Positions 27,010-36,064 of a stretch of DNA of 42,627 bases are shown here, piece after piece. The translations under genes were made by a program, and so were the position numbers. Source of the stretch: SAR324 cluster bacterium (GTDB lineage Bacteria > SAR324 > JACQKK01); assembly GCA_022574555.1 (NCBI GenBank), contig JACZRV010000018.1, forward strand, positions 1 through 42,627. The letters are read 5' to 3'. A model generated the notes under the pieces. It made no database searches. It was not told the origin of the DNA and worked only from the letters and a program-made list of their open reading frames with translations. Position 1 is the stretch's first letter, and every line of letters starts with the position of its first letter.

Positions 27010-27204
27010 GTCTTATGTGGATTCCGTTCCCGAATTCGTGGTATTGTGTATCGAGACTGGTTTCGGCGGTTTTTGCCGGCTCTGTCTGGGAAATGTCGGT
27101 TTACACACCCTTTGACGGAACCCCAACCATTGCCGGAACCGATCGTCAATCAATTCTGGAGGAAGAACCCATACGATAATCGATCAAAGGCAAAGAAACA
27201 AAGT

Positions 27205-28242
27205 ATGAAAATTGCACAAGTTGCTCCATTATTCGAAAGTGTCCCGCCCAGCTTGTATGGCGGCACGGAACGAGTGGTTTCCTATCTTTCCGATACCCTC
27301 ACTGAAATGGGTCACGAGGTGACCCTGTTCGCCAGCGCGGATTCCAATACCCTGGCCACTCTCAGGCCGGTGTGCGACCGATCCCTGCGGCTGGACTCCG
27401 AGTGCATTCAACCATTAGCTCATTATGTGCTGATGCTGGAACGGGTCTTCAAGGAATCCCGGCACTTCGACATCATTCACTTCCATACCGACTACCTGCA
27501 TTTTCCGCTGGCCAGGCGCCACCCCGGGCCGACTCTTACAACCCTGCACGGCCGCCTGGATATTCGGGATCTGCGCCCTTTGTACAAGGAATTCAGTGAG
27601 ATACCGTTGGTATCGGTCTCCAATGCGCAACGGAAGCCCCTGCCCTGGGCGAACTGGGTCGGCACGGTGTATCACGGCCTGCCGCTGCACCGATACCGCT
27701 TTCAGCCCAAGACCGGCGGCTACCTGGCGTTCCTGGGCCGCATAGCGCCGGAGAAAAGGGTGGATGCCGCCATCGCGGTGGCGAAGCGCGTGGGAATACC
27801 GCTCAAGATCGCGGCCAAAGTGGACCCGGTGGATCGCGAATATTATCAGTCGATCATCAAGCCCCTTCTGGATGATCCGTTGATCGAATACGTGGGTGAA
27901 ATCGGTGAGCGCGATAAGAGCGCGTTCCTGGGCAACGCCCTGGCTCTCCTGTTTCCGATCGAATGGCCGGAGCCCTTCGGCTTGGCAATGATCGAAGCGA
28001 TGGCTTGTGGTACACCGGTGATCGCCCGGCGGTTCGGATCCGTGCCGGAAGTAGTGAGCCACGGCACAACCGGATTCATCTGTGAGACGGAGTCGGAAAT
28101 GGCCGACGCCGTAGAGCGGTGCGCCTCCCTGAACCGCGCAACCATTCGCGGGGAATGCGAGAAGCGCTTTTCCGCCACTCGTATGGCAAAAAATTACCTG
28201 GCCGCCTACGACAGCCTGGTGAACGTGAAAAAGACCGCGTAA
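27205..28242 (+). CDS. Glycosyltransferase family 4 (GT-B)
   Basis: A 345-residue GT-B fold enzyme. The N-terminus MKIAQVAPLFESVPPSLYGG is typical of GT4 donors' partner domain, and the C-terminal half holds FLGRIAPEKRVDAAI, the sugar-nucleotide-binding LLFPIEWPEPFGLAMIEAMA with the E-x7-E pattern, and CGTPVIARRFGSVPEVV. The ATG at 27205 is preferred because the reading frame upstream (open to 26893) runs through the nnr fragment and lacks family similarity; there is no close Shine-Dalgarno sequence. Genes of this type are often found next to amylo-alpha-1,6-glucosidase-like genes, as here (27 bases downstream). Acceptor and donor are unknown; a glucan or trehalose-type role is inference. Confidence 0.9.
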   Translation: MKIAQVAPLFESVPPSLYGGTERVVSYLSDTLTEMGHEVTLFASADSNTLATLRPVCDRSLRLDSECIQPLAHYVLMLERVFKESRHFDIIHFHTDYLHFPLARRHPGPTLTTLHGRLDIRDLRPLYKEFSEIPLVSVSNAQRKPLPWANWVGTVYHGLPLHRYRFQPKTGGYLAFLGRIAPEKRVDAAIAVAKRVGIPLKIAAKVDPVDREYYQSIIKPLLDDPLIEYVGEIGERDKSAFLGNALALLFPIEWPEPFGLAMIEAMACGTPVIARRFGSVPEVVSHGTTGFICETESEMADAVERCASLNRATIRGECEKRFSATRMAKNYLAAYDSLVNVKKTA

Positions 28243-28269
28243 GCCTGGCGCCGGTGGAGGAAGCAAGTC

Positions 28270-30438
28270 ATGGACGAGATCATTCGCGTTGCGAACCAGT
28301 ATTACATCCTGGCCGCTTCCGCCCTGGCCAATACTCCCACCCGGGTGCTGAAAGACGGTGAGACCTTCGCCATATTCGACCGCTCGGGAGACGTGCAAAG
28401 TCTCGGGTTCAATCAACACGGTATCTTCCATGAAGGAACCCGCTATCTGAGCCGGATGGAGCTATACACGGGCCAAGGAAAGCCCCTGCTGCTCAGCTCG
28501 GTGGTGAAGGGGGATAATTCCAACTTGGTTGTGGACCTCACCAATCCGGATTTCTGCCAAAATGGAAAGGTAGAGCTTCCTCGTAACTCCTACCATCTGT
28601 TTCGCTCCAAGTTTCTCTGGAACGGCGGCTGCTATGAGCAGATCCGCGTCAAGAACTATCGCCTGGAAAAGGCCAAGGTGACCTTGGAACTGCGGTTTGA
28701 CGCCGATTTCACCGATATCTTCGAGGTGCGCGGAATGAAGCGCCCGCGGCGGGGGGAAAGGCTGCCCTCGGTGGTGGAGGACGACGGCGTGACCCTGGGT
28801 TACAAGGGGCTGGACGCCATCGAACGGCGGACTCGGATCTTGTTCTCGCCCCGTCCTTGTCGCCTGACGGATCAGGTGGCGGTCTTTGAGCTGCACCTGG
28901 ACGGCAACCAGGAGGAAACGATCTTCATCACCCTGGTCTGCATCGCCGACGATCAGCGCCCTGCGCTGAATGTTCCCTTCGAGGGCGCCCTTAGCCGCTC
29001 ACAGGAGGCAAGAAAGGGGCTCAAATCCCGCCTATGCGATATATACTCCTCCAACGAGCAGTTCAATGAGTGGGTGAACACCGCCACGGCGGACCTGCTC
29101 ATGATACTCACCCAAACCCCCGATGGACTGTTTCCTTACGCCGGCATTCCCTGGTTCAGTACCGTTTTCGGACGGGACGGCATCATCACCGCCTTGCAAT
29201 GTCTGTGGGTACTGCCCGAAATGGCCCGGGGGGTGTTGCGCTTTTTGGCAGCGCGGCAGGCCCGGGAATTGGAGCCGCAACGGGATGCGGAGCCCGGCAA
29301 AATTCTCCACGAGCTACGTCGGGGAGAGATGGCCAACCTGGGAGAGATCCCTTTCGGACGGTATTACGGCACCGTCGACGCCACCCCCCTGTTTGTGATG
29401 CTGGCGGGGGCCTACTACGAGAGCACGGGCGACCTGGAAACGATCGAGGAGATCTGGGAGGCCATCGAGTTGGCCCTGAAATGGATCGACACTTACGGCG
29501 ACCGGGACGGCGACGGCTTCGTCGAGTATGGCCGTCAGTCCGAAACGGGCTTGGTGCAACAGGCCTGGAAGGACTCCGATGACTCGGTGTTTCACGCCGA
29601 TGGCCGGCTGGCCAATGGCCCCATCGCGATGTGCGAGGTGCAAGGCTACGTATACGCCGCCCGCATGGCTGCCTCCAAACTGGCGGAGGTGCGCGGCCTG
29701 GACTCCCTGGCGGCCAAGCTGGGTCGTCAGGCCAAGGATCTCCAGGAGGCCTTCGAGCAAGCCTTTTGGAGCGAGGAACTCGGCACCTACGTCTTGGCCC
29801 TGGACGGGAACAAGCAGCCATGCAGGGTACGCACCTCCAACCCCGGCCATTGTCTGTTCACGGGAATCGTGAGCGAGGAGCGCGCCCGCCGCGTGGCCGA
29901 AACACTGCTGGGCCCCGATAGCTTTTCCGGCTGGGGCTTTCGCACCGTTTCGTCCAAGGAACAGCGCTACAATCCCATGTCCTATCACAACGGCTCGGTC
30001 TGGCCCCATGACACCGCCTTGATCGCCCAGGGCTTCGCGCGTTACGGGCTGAAGGAAGAAAGCCTCAAGGTGCTCACCGGGCTCATGGATGCCTCCGTGT
30101 TTATGGATCTGCACCGCCTGCCCGAGCTGTTCTGCGGATTCAAGCGCCGGCCGGGAGAGGGGCCCACCTTGTATCCGGTGGCCTGTTCGCCCCAGGCCTG
30201 GGCCGTGGGCGCGGTGTTCATGGTGCTGCAGGCCTGTCTGGGCTTGTCCCTCGATCAGCCCGAGGGCCGCATCGTGTTCGACCACCCCCGGCTGCCCCCA
30301 TTTATCGAGTGGATCCGGATCAACGGCCTGCGCGTCGGATCGGCATCGATGGACCTCTCTCTGAGGCGGGAACGGGACGATGTGGGCATTATCATCGAAC
30401 GCCGGGAGGGGGATTTGGAGATGGTGGTGATCAAGTAA
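28270..30438 (+). CDS. Amylo-alpha-1,6-glucosidase / glycogen debranching-like glycoside hydrolase
   Basis: A 722-residue cytoplasmic enzyme. Residues about 25-215 form the N-terminal GDE_N_bis-type beta domain (LKDGETFAIFDRSGDVQ, GIFHEGTRYLSRMEL). From about 260 a catalytic alpha/alpha toroid follows, with TPDGLFPYAGIPWFSTVFGRD, YYGTVDATPLFVMLAGAYY, WKDSDDSVFHADG and YHNGSVWPHDTALIAQGF. This resembles GDE_C / GH133 and related GH63/GH15-like toroids. It likely trims alpha-glucan branches or a glucose-containing oligosaccharide. A GGAGG sequence precedes the ATG, and the gene is paired with the glycosyltransferase. The substrate is not determinable from sequence. Confidence 0.88.
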   Translation: MDEIIRVANQYYILAASALANTPTRVLKDGETFAIFDRSGDVQSLGFNQHGIFHEGTRYLSRMELYTGQGKPLLLSSVVKGDNSNLVVDLTNPDFCQNGKVELPRNSYHLFRSKFLWNGGCYEQIRVKNYRLEKAKVTLELRFDADFTDIFEVRGMKRPRRGERLPSVVEDDGVTLGYKGLDAIERRTRILFSPRPCRLTDQVAVFELHLDGNQEETIFITLVCIADDQRPALNVPFEGALSRSQEARKGLKSRLCDIYSSNEQFNEWVNTATADLLMILTQTPDGLFPYAGIPWFSTVFGRDGIITALQCLWVLPEMARGVLRFLAARQARELEPQRDAEPGKILHELRRGEMANLGEIPFGRYYGTVDATPLFVMLAGAYYESTGDLETIEEIWEAIELALKWIDTYGDRDGDGFVEYGRQSETGLVQQAWKDSDDSVFHADGRLANGPIAMCEVQGYVYAARMAASKLAEVRGLDSLAAKLGRQAKDLQEAFEQAFWSEELGTYVLALDGNKQPCRVRTSNPGHCLFTGIVSEERARRVAETLLGPDSFSGWGFRTVSSKEQRYNPMSYHNGSVWPHDTALIAQGFARYGLKEESLKVLTGLMDASVFMDLHRLPELFCGFKRRPGEGPTLYPVACSPQAWAVGAVFMVLQACLGLSLDQPEGRIVFDHPRLPPFIEWIRINGLRVGSASMDLSLRRERDDVGIIIERREGDLEMVVIK

Positions 30439-30602
30439 CGAAACGGTTCACCGGACGAAAAAGGATAATTGAGGTCTTTCAACTGGACCTCCGCCCGCGG
30501 CAGGGGAAAAGCGCGCGCACACCGCTCGCAGCCAGGGCCCGGTGCATTCGCCGGTATATTGCCGCACTCCACGCGCCACATGTTTTTTTGTTGTGGTGGC
30601 TC

Positions 30603-32207
30603 CTATCCCGCCCCGAGTGCGCGCAGGGCCGGGTCGATCCCGGTGATGAGGTCGGTGGCGCTGAAGTAAGCGCCGGTCAGATCGCGCCGTTCCTCCCGTG
30701 ACCGTCCGTGGAGGTAGGTGCCCAGCAACGCGGCGGCAAAGGGGGCCATCCCCTGGGCCAGCAAGCCGCCGATCATACCGCTGAGCACATCGCCGGTGCC
30801 CCCGGAGGCCAGCCCATCGTCGGCAAACGGTTGCAAAACCACGACGCCGGACGGTTCCGCCACCACCGTGCCCGCCCCCTTGAGTACCAGCACCACGCCC
30901 CAGGCTTCCGCAAGCCGCCTGGCATGACCTATGCGGTCCGTTGACAGTTCGGATACCGATATGCCCGCCAGCCGGGCCAACTCGCCCGGATGGGGCGTGA
31001 TGACGGTGGGATGGGATCGGGCGGCGAGGTCATCCCCGGTCAATGGGAATAGCCCATCCGCGTCGATCAGGAGCGGCTTTTCGACCTTGGCCACGATCTC
31101 GCGCACGAACTGCCCGCTCCCTTCCCGCCGTCCCAGGCCGCAACCGAGCACCACCACCGTCCGGTCCGCGGCGGCTTCCAGCACAATCGGCACGTGTTCG
31201 GGAGCGAACGCCTCCGCATCGCCTTCATCGGCGGCCAGGGTCATCAGTTCAGGAGCCGAAGCCAGGAACCTGTCCCGCAGCACGCGGGGAACAGCCACCG
31301 TGACCAGTCCGGCGCCGGTCTTGAGACCCGCTTTTCCCGCCAGCAAGGCCGCGCCGCCCATCCCCGCCGAGCCACATACGGCAAGGAGGTGGCCGAAGCT
31401 GCCCTTGTGTCCATCGGGCCGGCGGGGGGGCAGCAGCGCCCGGGCGAACGCTTCGGTAATACGGTAGGTGGGCGCGGCGTCGTCGCCCCATTGCGGTGGT
31501 ATGGAGATATCAGCCACTTCCACCTGCCCGGCGTACCCGGCCCCCGGCCACTGATAACATCCGGGCTTTCCCACCTGGAGGGTGACAGTATGGGTGCAAG
31601 CCACCGCCACGCCCTGCACCGCGCCGGTATCGGTTTGGACGCCGGAGGGGAGGTCCACCGCCACCTTGATGGGCGACGGCGAGGCGTTGATCCATTCGAT
31701 CCATTCGCCGTAAGCCCCTTCGACTGGCCGGCTAACCCCCGTTCCGAGCAAAGCGTCGACCACTACGGCGGCATCGTCCAGAAATTTACGTGCTTCTTTC
31801 GGATCGGTACCGAGATTGTAAATTTCACCGAAATGGATCCAGGCGACGCGGTTGGCCCGAGCATCTCCGCCCACCGGCTCGTTGAAGTCCAGCACGACCA
31901 CGTCGCGACCTCGATTCTTGAGCAGCCGGGCCACCGCATAGCCGTCGCCACCATTGTTTCCGCTTCCGCAGCACACCACCACCGTACCGTTTCCCACCGT
32001 ACCGTTTCCCACCATGCCCTTTCCCGGACCAGCCATGAGCCTGTCGACACAGTCGGCCACCGCCCGGGCCGCATTTTCCATCAGCACGCGTCCGGGCAGA
32101 GCCAGGTCATCGATGGCGTGGCGGTCCATTTCGCGCATCTCGGCCGCAGTTGCCAATCGCTGCAGCAGGGCAACGGGGAGAGCACCGCCGGCGTTGCGTT
32201 CAGCCAT
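30603..32207 (-). CDS. nnr: Bifunctional NAD(P)H-hydrate epimerase / ADP-dependent NAD(P)H-hydrate dehydratase
   Basis: Repairs hydrated NADH and NADPH. The N-terminal YjeF_N epimerase domain has LLQRLATAAEMREMDRHAI, MENAARAVADCV and GSGNNGGDGYAVARLL (81-89 phosphate loop). The C-terminal dehydratase (NnrD/CARKD) domain has GHLLAVCGSAGMGGAALLAG, LGCGLGRREG, DADGLFPLTG, VITPHPGELARL and ADDGLASGGTGDVLSGMIGGL with the catalytic Asp. The ATG at 32207 gives 534 residues; a TTG at 32216 is also in frame. Residues 66-75 are an exact GNGTV pentapeptide duplication. Its 3' end lies in the right direct repeat of the cassette (30625-30668). It follows the lipoprotein gene by 78 bases. Confidence 0.96.
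   Translation of the reverse strand: MAERNAGGALPVALLQRLATAAEMREMDRHAIDDLALPGRVLMENAARAVADCVDRLMAGPGKGMVGNGTVGNGTVVVCCGSGNNGGDGYAVARLLKNRGRDVVVLDFNEPVGGDARANRVAWIHFGEIYNLGTDPKEARKFLDDAAVVVDALLGTGVSRPVEGAYGEWIEWINASPSPIKVAVDLPSGVQTDTGAVQGVAVACTHTVTLQVGKPGCYQWPGAGYAGQVEVADISIPPQWGDDAAPTYRITEAFARALLPPRRPDGHKGSFGHLLAVCGSAGMGGAALLAGKAGLKTGAGLVTVAVPRVLRDRFLASAPELMTLAADEGDAEAFAPEHVPIVLEAAADRTVVVLGCGLGRREGSGQFVREIVAKVEKPLLIDADGLFPLTGDDLAARSHPTVITPHPGELARLAGISVSELSTDRIGHARRLAEAWGVVLVLKGAGTVVAEPSGVVVLQPFADDGLASGGTGDVLSGMIGGLLAQGMAPFAAALLGTYLHGRSREERRDLTGAYFSATDLITGIDPALRALGAG
30625..30668. repeat. Right direct repeat core, 44 bp, inside the nnr 3' end
   Basis: Identical to 26945-26988, in the same orientation, 3680 bases away. 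It codes for the SATDLITGIDPA part of the NnrD C-terminus. The two copies bracket the glycosyltransferase and debranching enzyme genes. Confidence 0.9.
31981..32025. repeat. In-frame 15-nt tandem repeat within nnr
   Basis: Two exact copies of ACCGTACCGTTTCCC followed by a degenerate third (ACCATGCCCTTTCCC). They encode GNGTV-GNGTV after GKGMV in the epimerase domain, just before the phosphate-binding loop. Confidence 0.9.
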
Positions 32208-32285
32208 CGGATTCAAATGGATTGCTACTGGAAATTGGGAGGTTGATGAGCCGATCCTTCCGGGGAGGAGTCGATCGGTTGAGAG

Positions 32286-32963
32286 TCAGCGGGGCGCCTG
32301 ATCGAGGCTCAATTTTCCGGTGAGCTGCCGGCTTCGCCTTGCCACGCGGATCAGGCCCAGATTGCGGTGCTCGTCGGGTGCGAGCTTGAATTTACGCGCG
32401 ACGGCGTAGTAACGGGTGTCTTCGACGGATAAGGAATGATTGCCCGCGTTGACTCCGATAAATGTAAAGATTCCGTCGTTATCCGTCGCTGTGATGCCCC
32501 CCATGGGATTAAGGCGGAGCCTGATGTCCGTGGCGGATTTGCCGTCGTCGTATATCAGCCGTCCAATCACCTGGCCCCTCGCCATCCGAAGATTCAATGG
32601 CTTGATGCGGAGTTCTCCGTCCGGCTGCAACACGAAAGGGCGCTCCAACGGCTCGAAGCCCTTTACGCGCACAGAGAGAATATGGCGGCCCGGCGGCAGC
32701 CAACCCACATGAAAGCGTCCGTCGGGATGAGTGACGAACATCTCGTCGTCCACGAGGAATAATACGGAGCGCTGGGAATATTCCGAAGGAAACAGTATTT
32801 GCCCGGTCAACGAGCCGGTGTCTTTGCCGAACACCTCCAACGGATTGGCGAAGCTCTGCATGGGCACTCCGTCGGGGGCGCCGATCAAATCGCAGCCCGC
32901 CGGCCAAACCGCAAGTGCCGCAACCATCAGGGAGAGAATGATCCGTGATAGCGCTGAACCCAT
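32286..32963 (-). CDS. Lipoprotein with carboxypeptidase-regulatory-like domains
   Basis: About 225 residues from the ATG at 32963. Residues 5-25 form a type II signal peptide ending in the lipobox VWPAGC (lipidated Cys 25). The mature protein has two beta-sandwich units of the CarboxypepD_reg type: one around LTGQILFPSEYSQRSVLFLVD, DGRFHVGWLPPGRHILSVRVKGF, and one around VIGRLIYDDGKSATDIRLRLN, DGIFTFIGVNAGNHSLSVED. These domains bind or scaffold at the cell envelope. An earlier in-frame start at 33167 would put 68 residues before the signal peptide and is rejected. It lies between the NtrB-like kinase and nnr on the same strand. Confidence 0.85.
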   Translation of the reverse strand: MGSALSRIILSLMVAALAVWPAGCDLIGAPDGVPMQSFANPLEVFGKDTGSLTGQILFPSEYSQRSVLFLVDDEMFVTHPDGRFHVGWLPPGRHILSVRVKGFEPLERPFVLQPDGELRIKPLNLRMARGQVIGRLIYDDGKSATDIRLRLNPMGGITATDNDGIFTFIGVNAGNHSLSVEDTRYYAVARKFKLAPDEHRNLGLIRVARRSRQLTGKLSLDQAPR

Positions 32964-33237
32964 CCTTCTGTCATCGCTCCCAACTGCGGGCATGGCGGTC
33001 AATAATCCCGCGGTGCGATCAGGACATCGGTGGATTGCAGGCTGGCTGAAGCTCATCAGGTCCATCCCCCAAGTGATTTCGCGTGACCCACGCGGCGAGC
33101 CACCGCCGAAATCATAATGCGGATCACGATTAAGTTCACGTAAGTGCAAATCCGAGGCCGAACCCATCCCTGGATGTTCGGAAACGGTAATTCGGGAGGA
33201 CTATATACAATGATTCTAGAGGGATCGCAACTGTTTG

Positions 33238-34326
33238 TTACGTTGGCAACGAAATTGTGCGCGGGAGGCTGACCGAGAAAACCGCGCCGCCTTGTGCCGA
33301 TGGATGGTAGCGGAGCATCCCATTGTGCGCGCGAACGATCTGCTGGGATATGGAGAGCCCCAGCCCGTTGCCGTTTTTCTTGGTGGTAAAAAACGGCGTG
33401 AACAAATTGGCGTGATGTGCTTCGCTCACGCCGGGGCCCGTGTCGACCACCTCGACCTGGAAAAAAGTTCCCGATGGTTCGGGCAGGTTTTGCGCGTTTC
33501 CCCAAGGCCCCACCATGGCGGTGCGCACGGTCACGGTTCCCCCGTCGGGGCTGGCTTCCACCGCATTGCGGATCAGATTGAGGAAGACCTGGTGCAGACG
33601 GTCTCGATCTCCTTGCATCTCAGGCAGGGAGGGATCGTAATCTCGGACGAAATCCACGCGGTTGGTGGAATTTCGTTCGAACCAGATCACCGTATCCAGC
33701 AGTTCATGGAGATTGAACCGGGAAATAATGAGCGGCGGCGGTTCACCGTGACCCAAAAGTTCTCCCACGAGCCGTTCCAGCCGTTCCAATTCCCTCAGAA
33801 TCACCTCGGGATATTCACGCAATTCGGAAGTATCGCGAGTCTTGCGTGCCAGCAGCTGGGTGGCGCCTTTGATGCCGCTCAGGGGATTTTGCAGCTCGTG
33901 GGCCAGGCGGCCCAGCATGAGCCTGATGGAATCCATCGCCCCCGCTTCCCGGTGGGCATTTTCCAGATGTTCGTGCTGGGTCTGATCCCAGAAGGCGAGC
34001 AGGGCCCACTCCACGGCTTGATGGGACCGTTGCACCGGGTCTATCTGCACGCGCAGGATCAGCGGCGGCATGCCGGGCCCTTGATCGAAGCGGTATGAAT
34101 TGATCGTGGTGGATAACTCCTCGTCCAATGCGCGGCGGGCATGGACGATCACGATGCTGTGCGCACCGAAGAGCCGGGCCAACTCGTAGCGGATTAATTT
34201 TCCCGGCCGGATTCGCCAAAACAGCTCCGCCGCCGGATTGGAGTAAGCGACCCGTAAATTCCGGTCGACTGCCAGCAACGGCACGGATAGACTATTGAAT
34301 AGACTATCGAGTATTGACGCTTCCAT
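33238..34326 (-). CDS. NtrB-like sensor histidine kinase
   Basis: A soluble kinase of about 362 residues with no membrane helix. Residues 5-110 are a PAS-type domain (LFNSLSVPLLAVDRNLRVAY, NPAAELFW). The dimerisation/phosphoacceptor box is GRLAHELQNPLSGIKGATQLL with His143 (148 from the alternative TTG start), matching the LAHEIKNPLGGIRGAAQLL form of NtrB. The ATPase domain has the N box LNLIRNAVEAS, G1 DTGPGVS, F box LFTPFFTTK and G2 NGLGLSI. NtrB controls NtrC and sigma-54 nitrogen genes. No ntrC response regulator follows, so this is an orphan in this window. The gene is divergent from trmFO. Confidence 0.9.
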   Translation of the reverse strand: MEASILDSLFNSLSVPLLAVDRNLRVAYSNPAAELFWRIRPGKLIRYELARLFGAHSIVIVHARRALDEELSTTINSYRFDQGPGMPPLILRVQIDPVQRSHQAVEWALLAFWDQTQHEHLENAHREAGAMDSIRLMLGRLAHELQNPLSGIKGATQLLARKTRDTSELREYPEVILRELERLERLVGELLGHGEPPPLIISRFNLHELLDTVIWFERNSTNRVDFVRDYDPSLPEMQGDRDRLHQVFLNLIRNAVEASPDGGTVTVRTAMVGPWGNAQNLPEPSGTFFQVEVVDTGPGVSEAHHANLFTPFFTTKKNGNGLGLSISQQIVRAHNGMLRYHPSAQGGAVFSVSLPRTISLPT

Positions 34327-34382
34327 CGGGTGATAGGGCAAATTGAACGAGATTCACATCCCGCGATGGCGCGGGACTCGAC

Positions 34383-34421
34383 TTTGTTTACCAGATTTGT
34401 TTACCAGATTTGTTTACCACA
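34383..34421. repeat. Tandem repeat, 13 nt x 3, in the ntrB-like/trmFO promoter region
   Basis: TTTGTTTACCAGA occurs twice exactly and a third time ending CACA. It lies between the divergent starts of the kinase and trmFO genes, just before the trmFO ribosome-binding site. Confidence 0.9.
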
Positions 34422-34437
34422 ACGGAGCGGTAGTGGC

Positions 34438-35811
34438 GTGAATGGCGCTGAAACAGGGGTGGAACGGGATAGTGTGGCCGTTATCGGGGCGGGGCTCGCC
34501 GGGAGCGAAGCTGCCTGGCAACTCGCACGCCGCGGAATTCCGGTGCATCTGTTCGAAATGCGGCCCCGCCGATTGACGCCGGCCCACCAGTCGGGGGATT
34601 TTGCCGAGCTGGTCTGCTCCAATTCCTTCAAGAGTACCAATCCCCAAAATGCCCATGGCCTGCTCAAGGCCGAGCTGGCGGCCCAGGGGGCTCTGGTTAT
34701 GGAAAGCGCGCGCCGCAGCGCCGTGCCCGCCGGCCAGGCGCTGGCGGTGGACCGGGGCCTTTTTTCCGCATGGATTACCGCACAGGTCGAAAATCATGAG
34801 CTGATTCGCGTGGTGCGGGAGGAAGGCATCGACCCGGTGGAATTGATGCACCGCTACGGCCACGTGATCGTGGCAACCGGGCCCCTTACCTCGGACGCCT
34901 TTTCTGAAAACCTGGGCCGCTTGCTCGGACGTGGGCACCTTTCGTTTTACGACGCCATCGCGCCGACAGTGACGGCGGAATCGATCGACTTGGACATCGT
35001 TTTCCGGGCATCCCGCTACGGCAAGGGCGACGCGGATTACCTGAATTGCCCTATGGACCAGGAACAATACCACGCCTTCGTCCAGGCCGTGATTGAGGCG
35101 GATAGGGTGACCCTTCACACATTCGAGTCTCTGCGCCCCTTCGAGGGTTGCCTGCCCATCGAGGTGATGGCGGAGCGTGGTGTGCTGACCCTGGCCTACG
35201 GCCCGATGAAGCCGGTGGGCCTGATCGATCCTCGCACCGGCCGGCGGCCGTTTGCCGTCATTCAGTTGCGCCAGGAAGATCGTGACGGGCGCTTGTTCGG
35301 CATGGTCGGATTTCAGACCAAGATGACCTGGCCCGAGCAACGGCGCATTTTCCGCACGATCCCCGGTCTGGAACGGGCGGAGTTCGCCAGGTTGGGGTCG
35401 TTGCACCGCAATACCTTCATCGATTCACCGAGCCTGCTCGATGCCGACCTGGCATGGAAAGGCGGCCAACGGCTCTCTTTCGCGGGACAGATCACCGGCG
35501 TGGAAGGATATATGGAATCGGCGGCGATGGGTCTGTATGTGGCCAAGCGCGTGGCTTACCGTCTGCAAAGGGTCGAGATGCCACGTCCGTCGGCGGCGAC
35601 CATGACCGGCGCGTTGGTGAGTTACGTCGTGGATTCGCCTTCGCCCCGCTTCCAGCCCATGAATTCTTCTTTTGGTCTGTTGGCGCCGGCGCCGGCGGGC
35701 ACGCCCCGTTCGCAAAGAAAGGCAGTCTACGTCAGTCGCGCACTGGCCGAGATAGAGCGCCTCGAACGGCTGGAGTGGGGCGCGCAACCGATGTCGGCCG
35801 CCGCACCCTGA
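34438..35811 (+). CDS. trmFO: Methylenetetrahydrofolate-tRNA-(uracil-5-)-methyltransferase TrmFO
   Basis: Makes ribothymidine at position 54 of tRNA, using methylene-THF and FADH2. The likely start is the GTG at 34438 (GGAG ten bases upstream), giving 457 residues, normal for the family; the longer frame from 34330 runs through the tandem repeat. The FAD fold is VAVIGAGLAGSEAAWQLARRG near the N-terminus, followed by LTPAHQSGDFAELVCSNSFKS, the TrmFO/Gid signature. Other conserved parts are RHL-independent TGPLTSDAFS, YLNCPMDQEQYHAFVQAV, FEGCLPIEVMAERG and FAGQITGVEGYMESAAMG. TrmFO replaces the SAM-dependent TrmA of enterics. Confidence 0.96.
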   Translation: MNGAETGVERDSVAVIGAGLAGSEAAWQLARRGIPVHLFEMRPRRLTPAHQSGDFAELVCSNSFKSTNPQNAHGLLKAELAAQGALVMESARRSAVPAGQALAVDRGLFSAWITAQVENHELIRVVREEGIDPVELMHRYGHVIVATGPLTSDAFSENLGRLLGRGHLSFYDAIAPTVTAESIDLDIVFRASRYGKGDADYLNCPMDQEQYHAFVQAVIEADRVTLHTFESLRPFEGCLPIEVMAERGVLTLAYGPMKPVGLIDPRTGRRPFAVIQLRQEDRDGRLFGMVGFQTKMTWPEQRRIFRTIPGLERAEFARLGSLHRNTFIDSPSLLDADLAWKGGQRLSFAGQITGVEGYMESAAMGLYVAKRVAYRLQRVEMPRPSAATMTGALVSYVVDSPSPRFQPMNSSFGLLAPAPAGTPRSQRKAVYVSRALAEIERLERLEWGAQPMSAAAP

Positions 35812-35944
35812 ATGCCTCCCAATGCGGGAATTCCCTGGCCGATGCGGGGTTCCATGAGCCAATGATACCCCCGCCGATGCGCCTCCGGCCGACAGTTTCC
35901 GATTCCCTTGCATTGACAGCGCGATTACACTAAGTTCCATCGTG

Positions 35945-35976
35945 TTGGCATAAACAGAGATTGGCATAAACAGAGA
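35945..35976. repeat. Tandem repeat, 16 nt x 2
   Basis: Two exact adjacent copies of TTGGCATAAACAGAGA. Confidence 0.95.
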
Positions 35977-36021
35977 CCGGACAGCACCGATGTGATAGGT
36001 ATCCTCATATGCCCGCCCGGC

Positions 36022-36043
36022 AACGAGTGCAGAACGAGTGTAG
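36022..36043. repeat. Tandem repeat, 11 nt x 2
   Basis: AACGAGTGCAG followed by AACGAGTGTAG, one mismatch. Confidence 0.8.
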
Positions 36044-36064
36044 TGGGCCGGGGAAATGATCCCA

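Noticed and set aside
27205..30438. Prophage or transposon at the direct-repeat cassette
   Set aside because: No integrase, transposase, phage gene or terminal inverted repeats; only the flanking nnr copies suggest mobility, so no element type is called.
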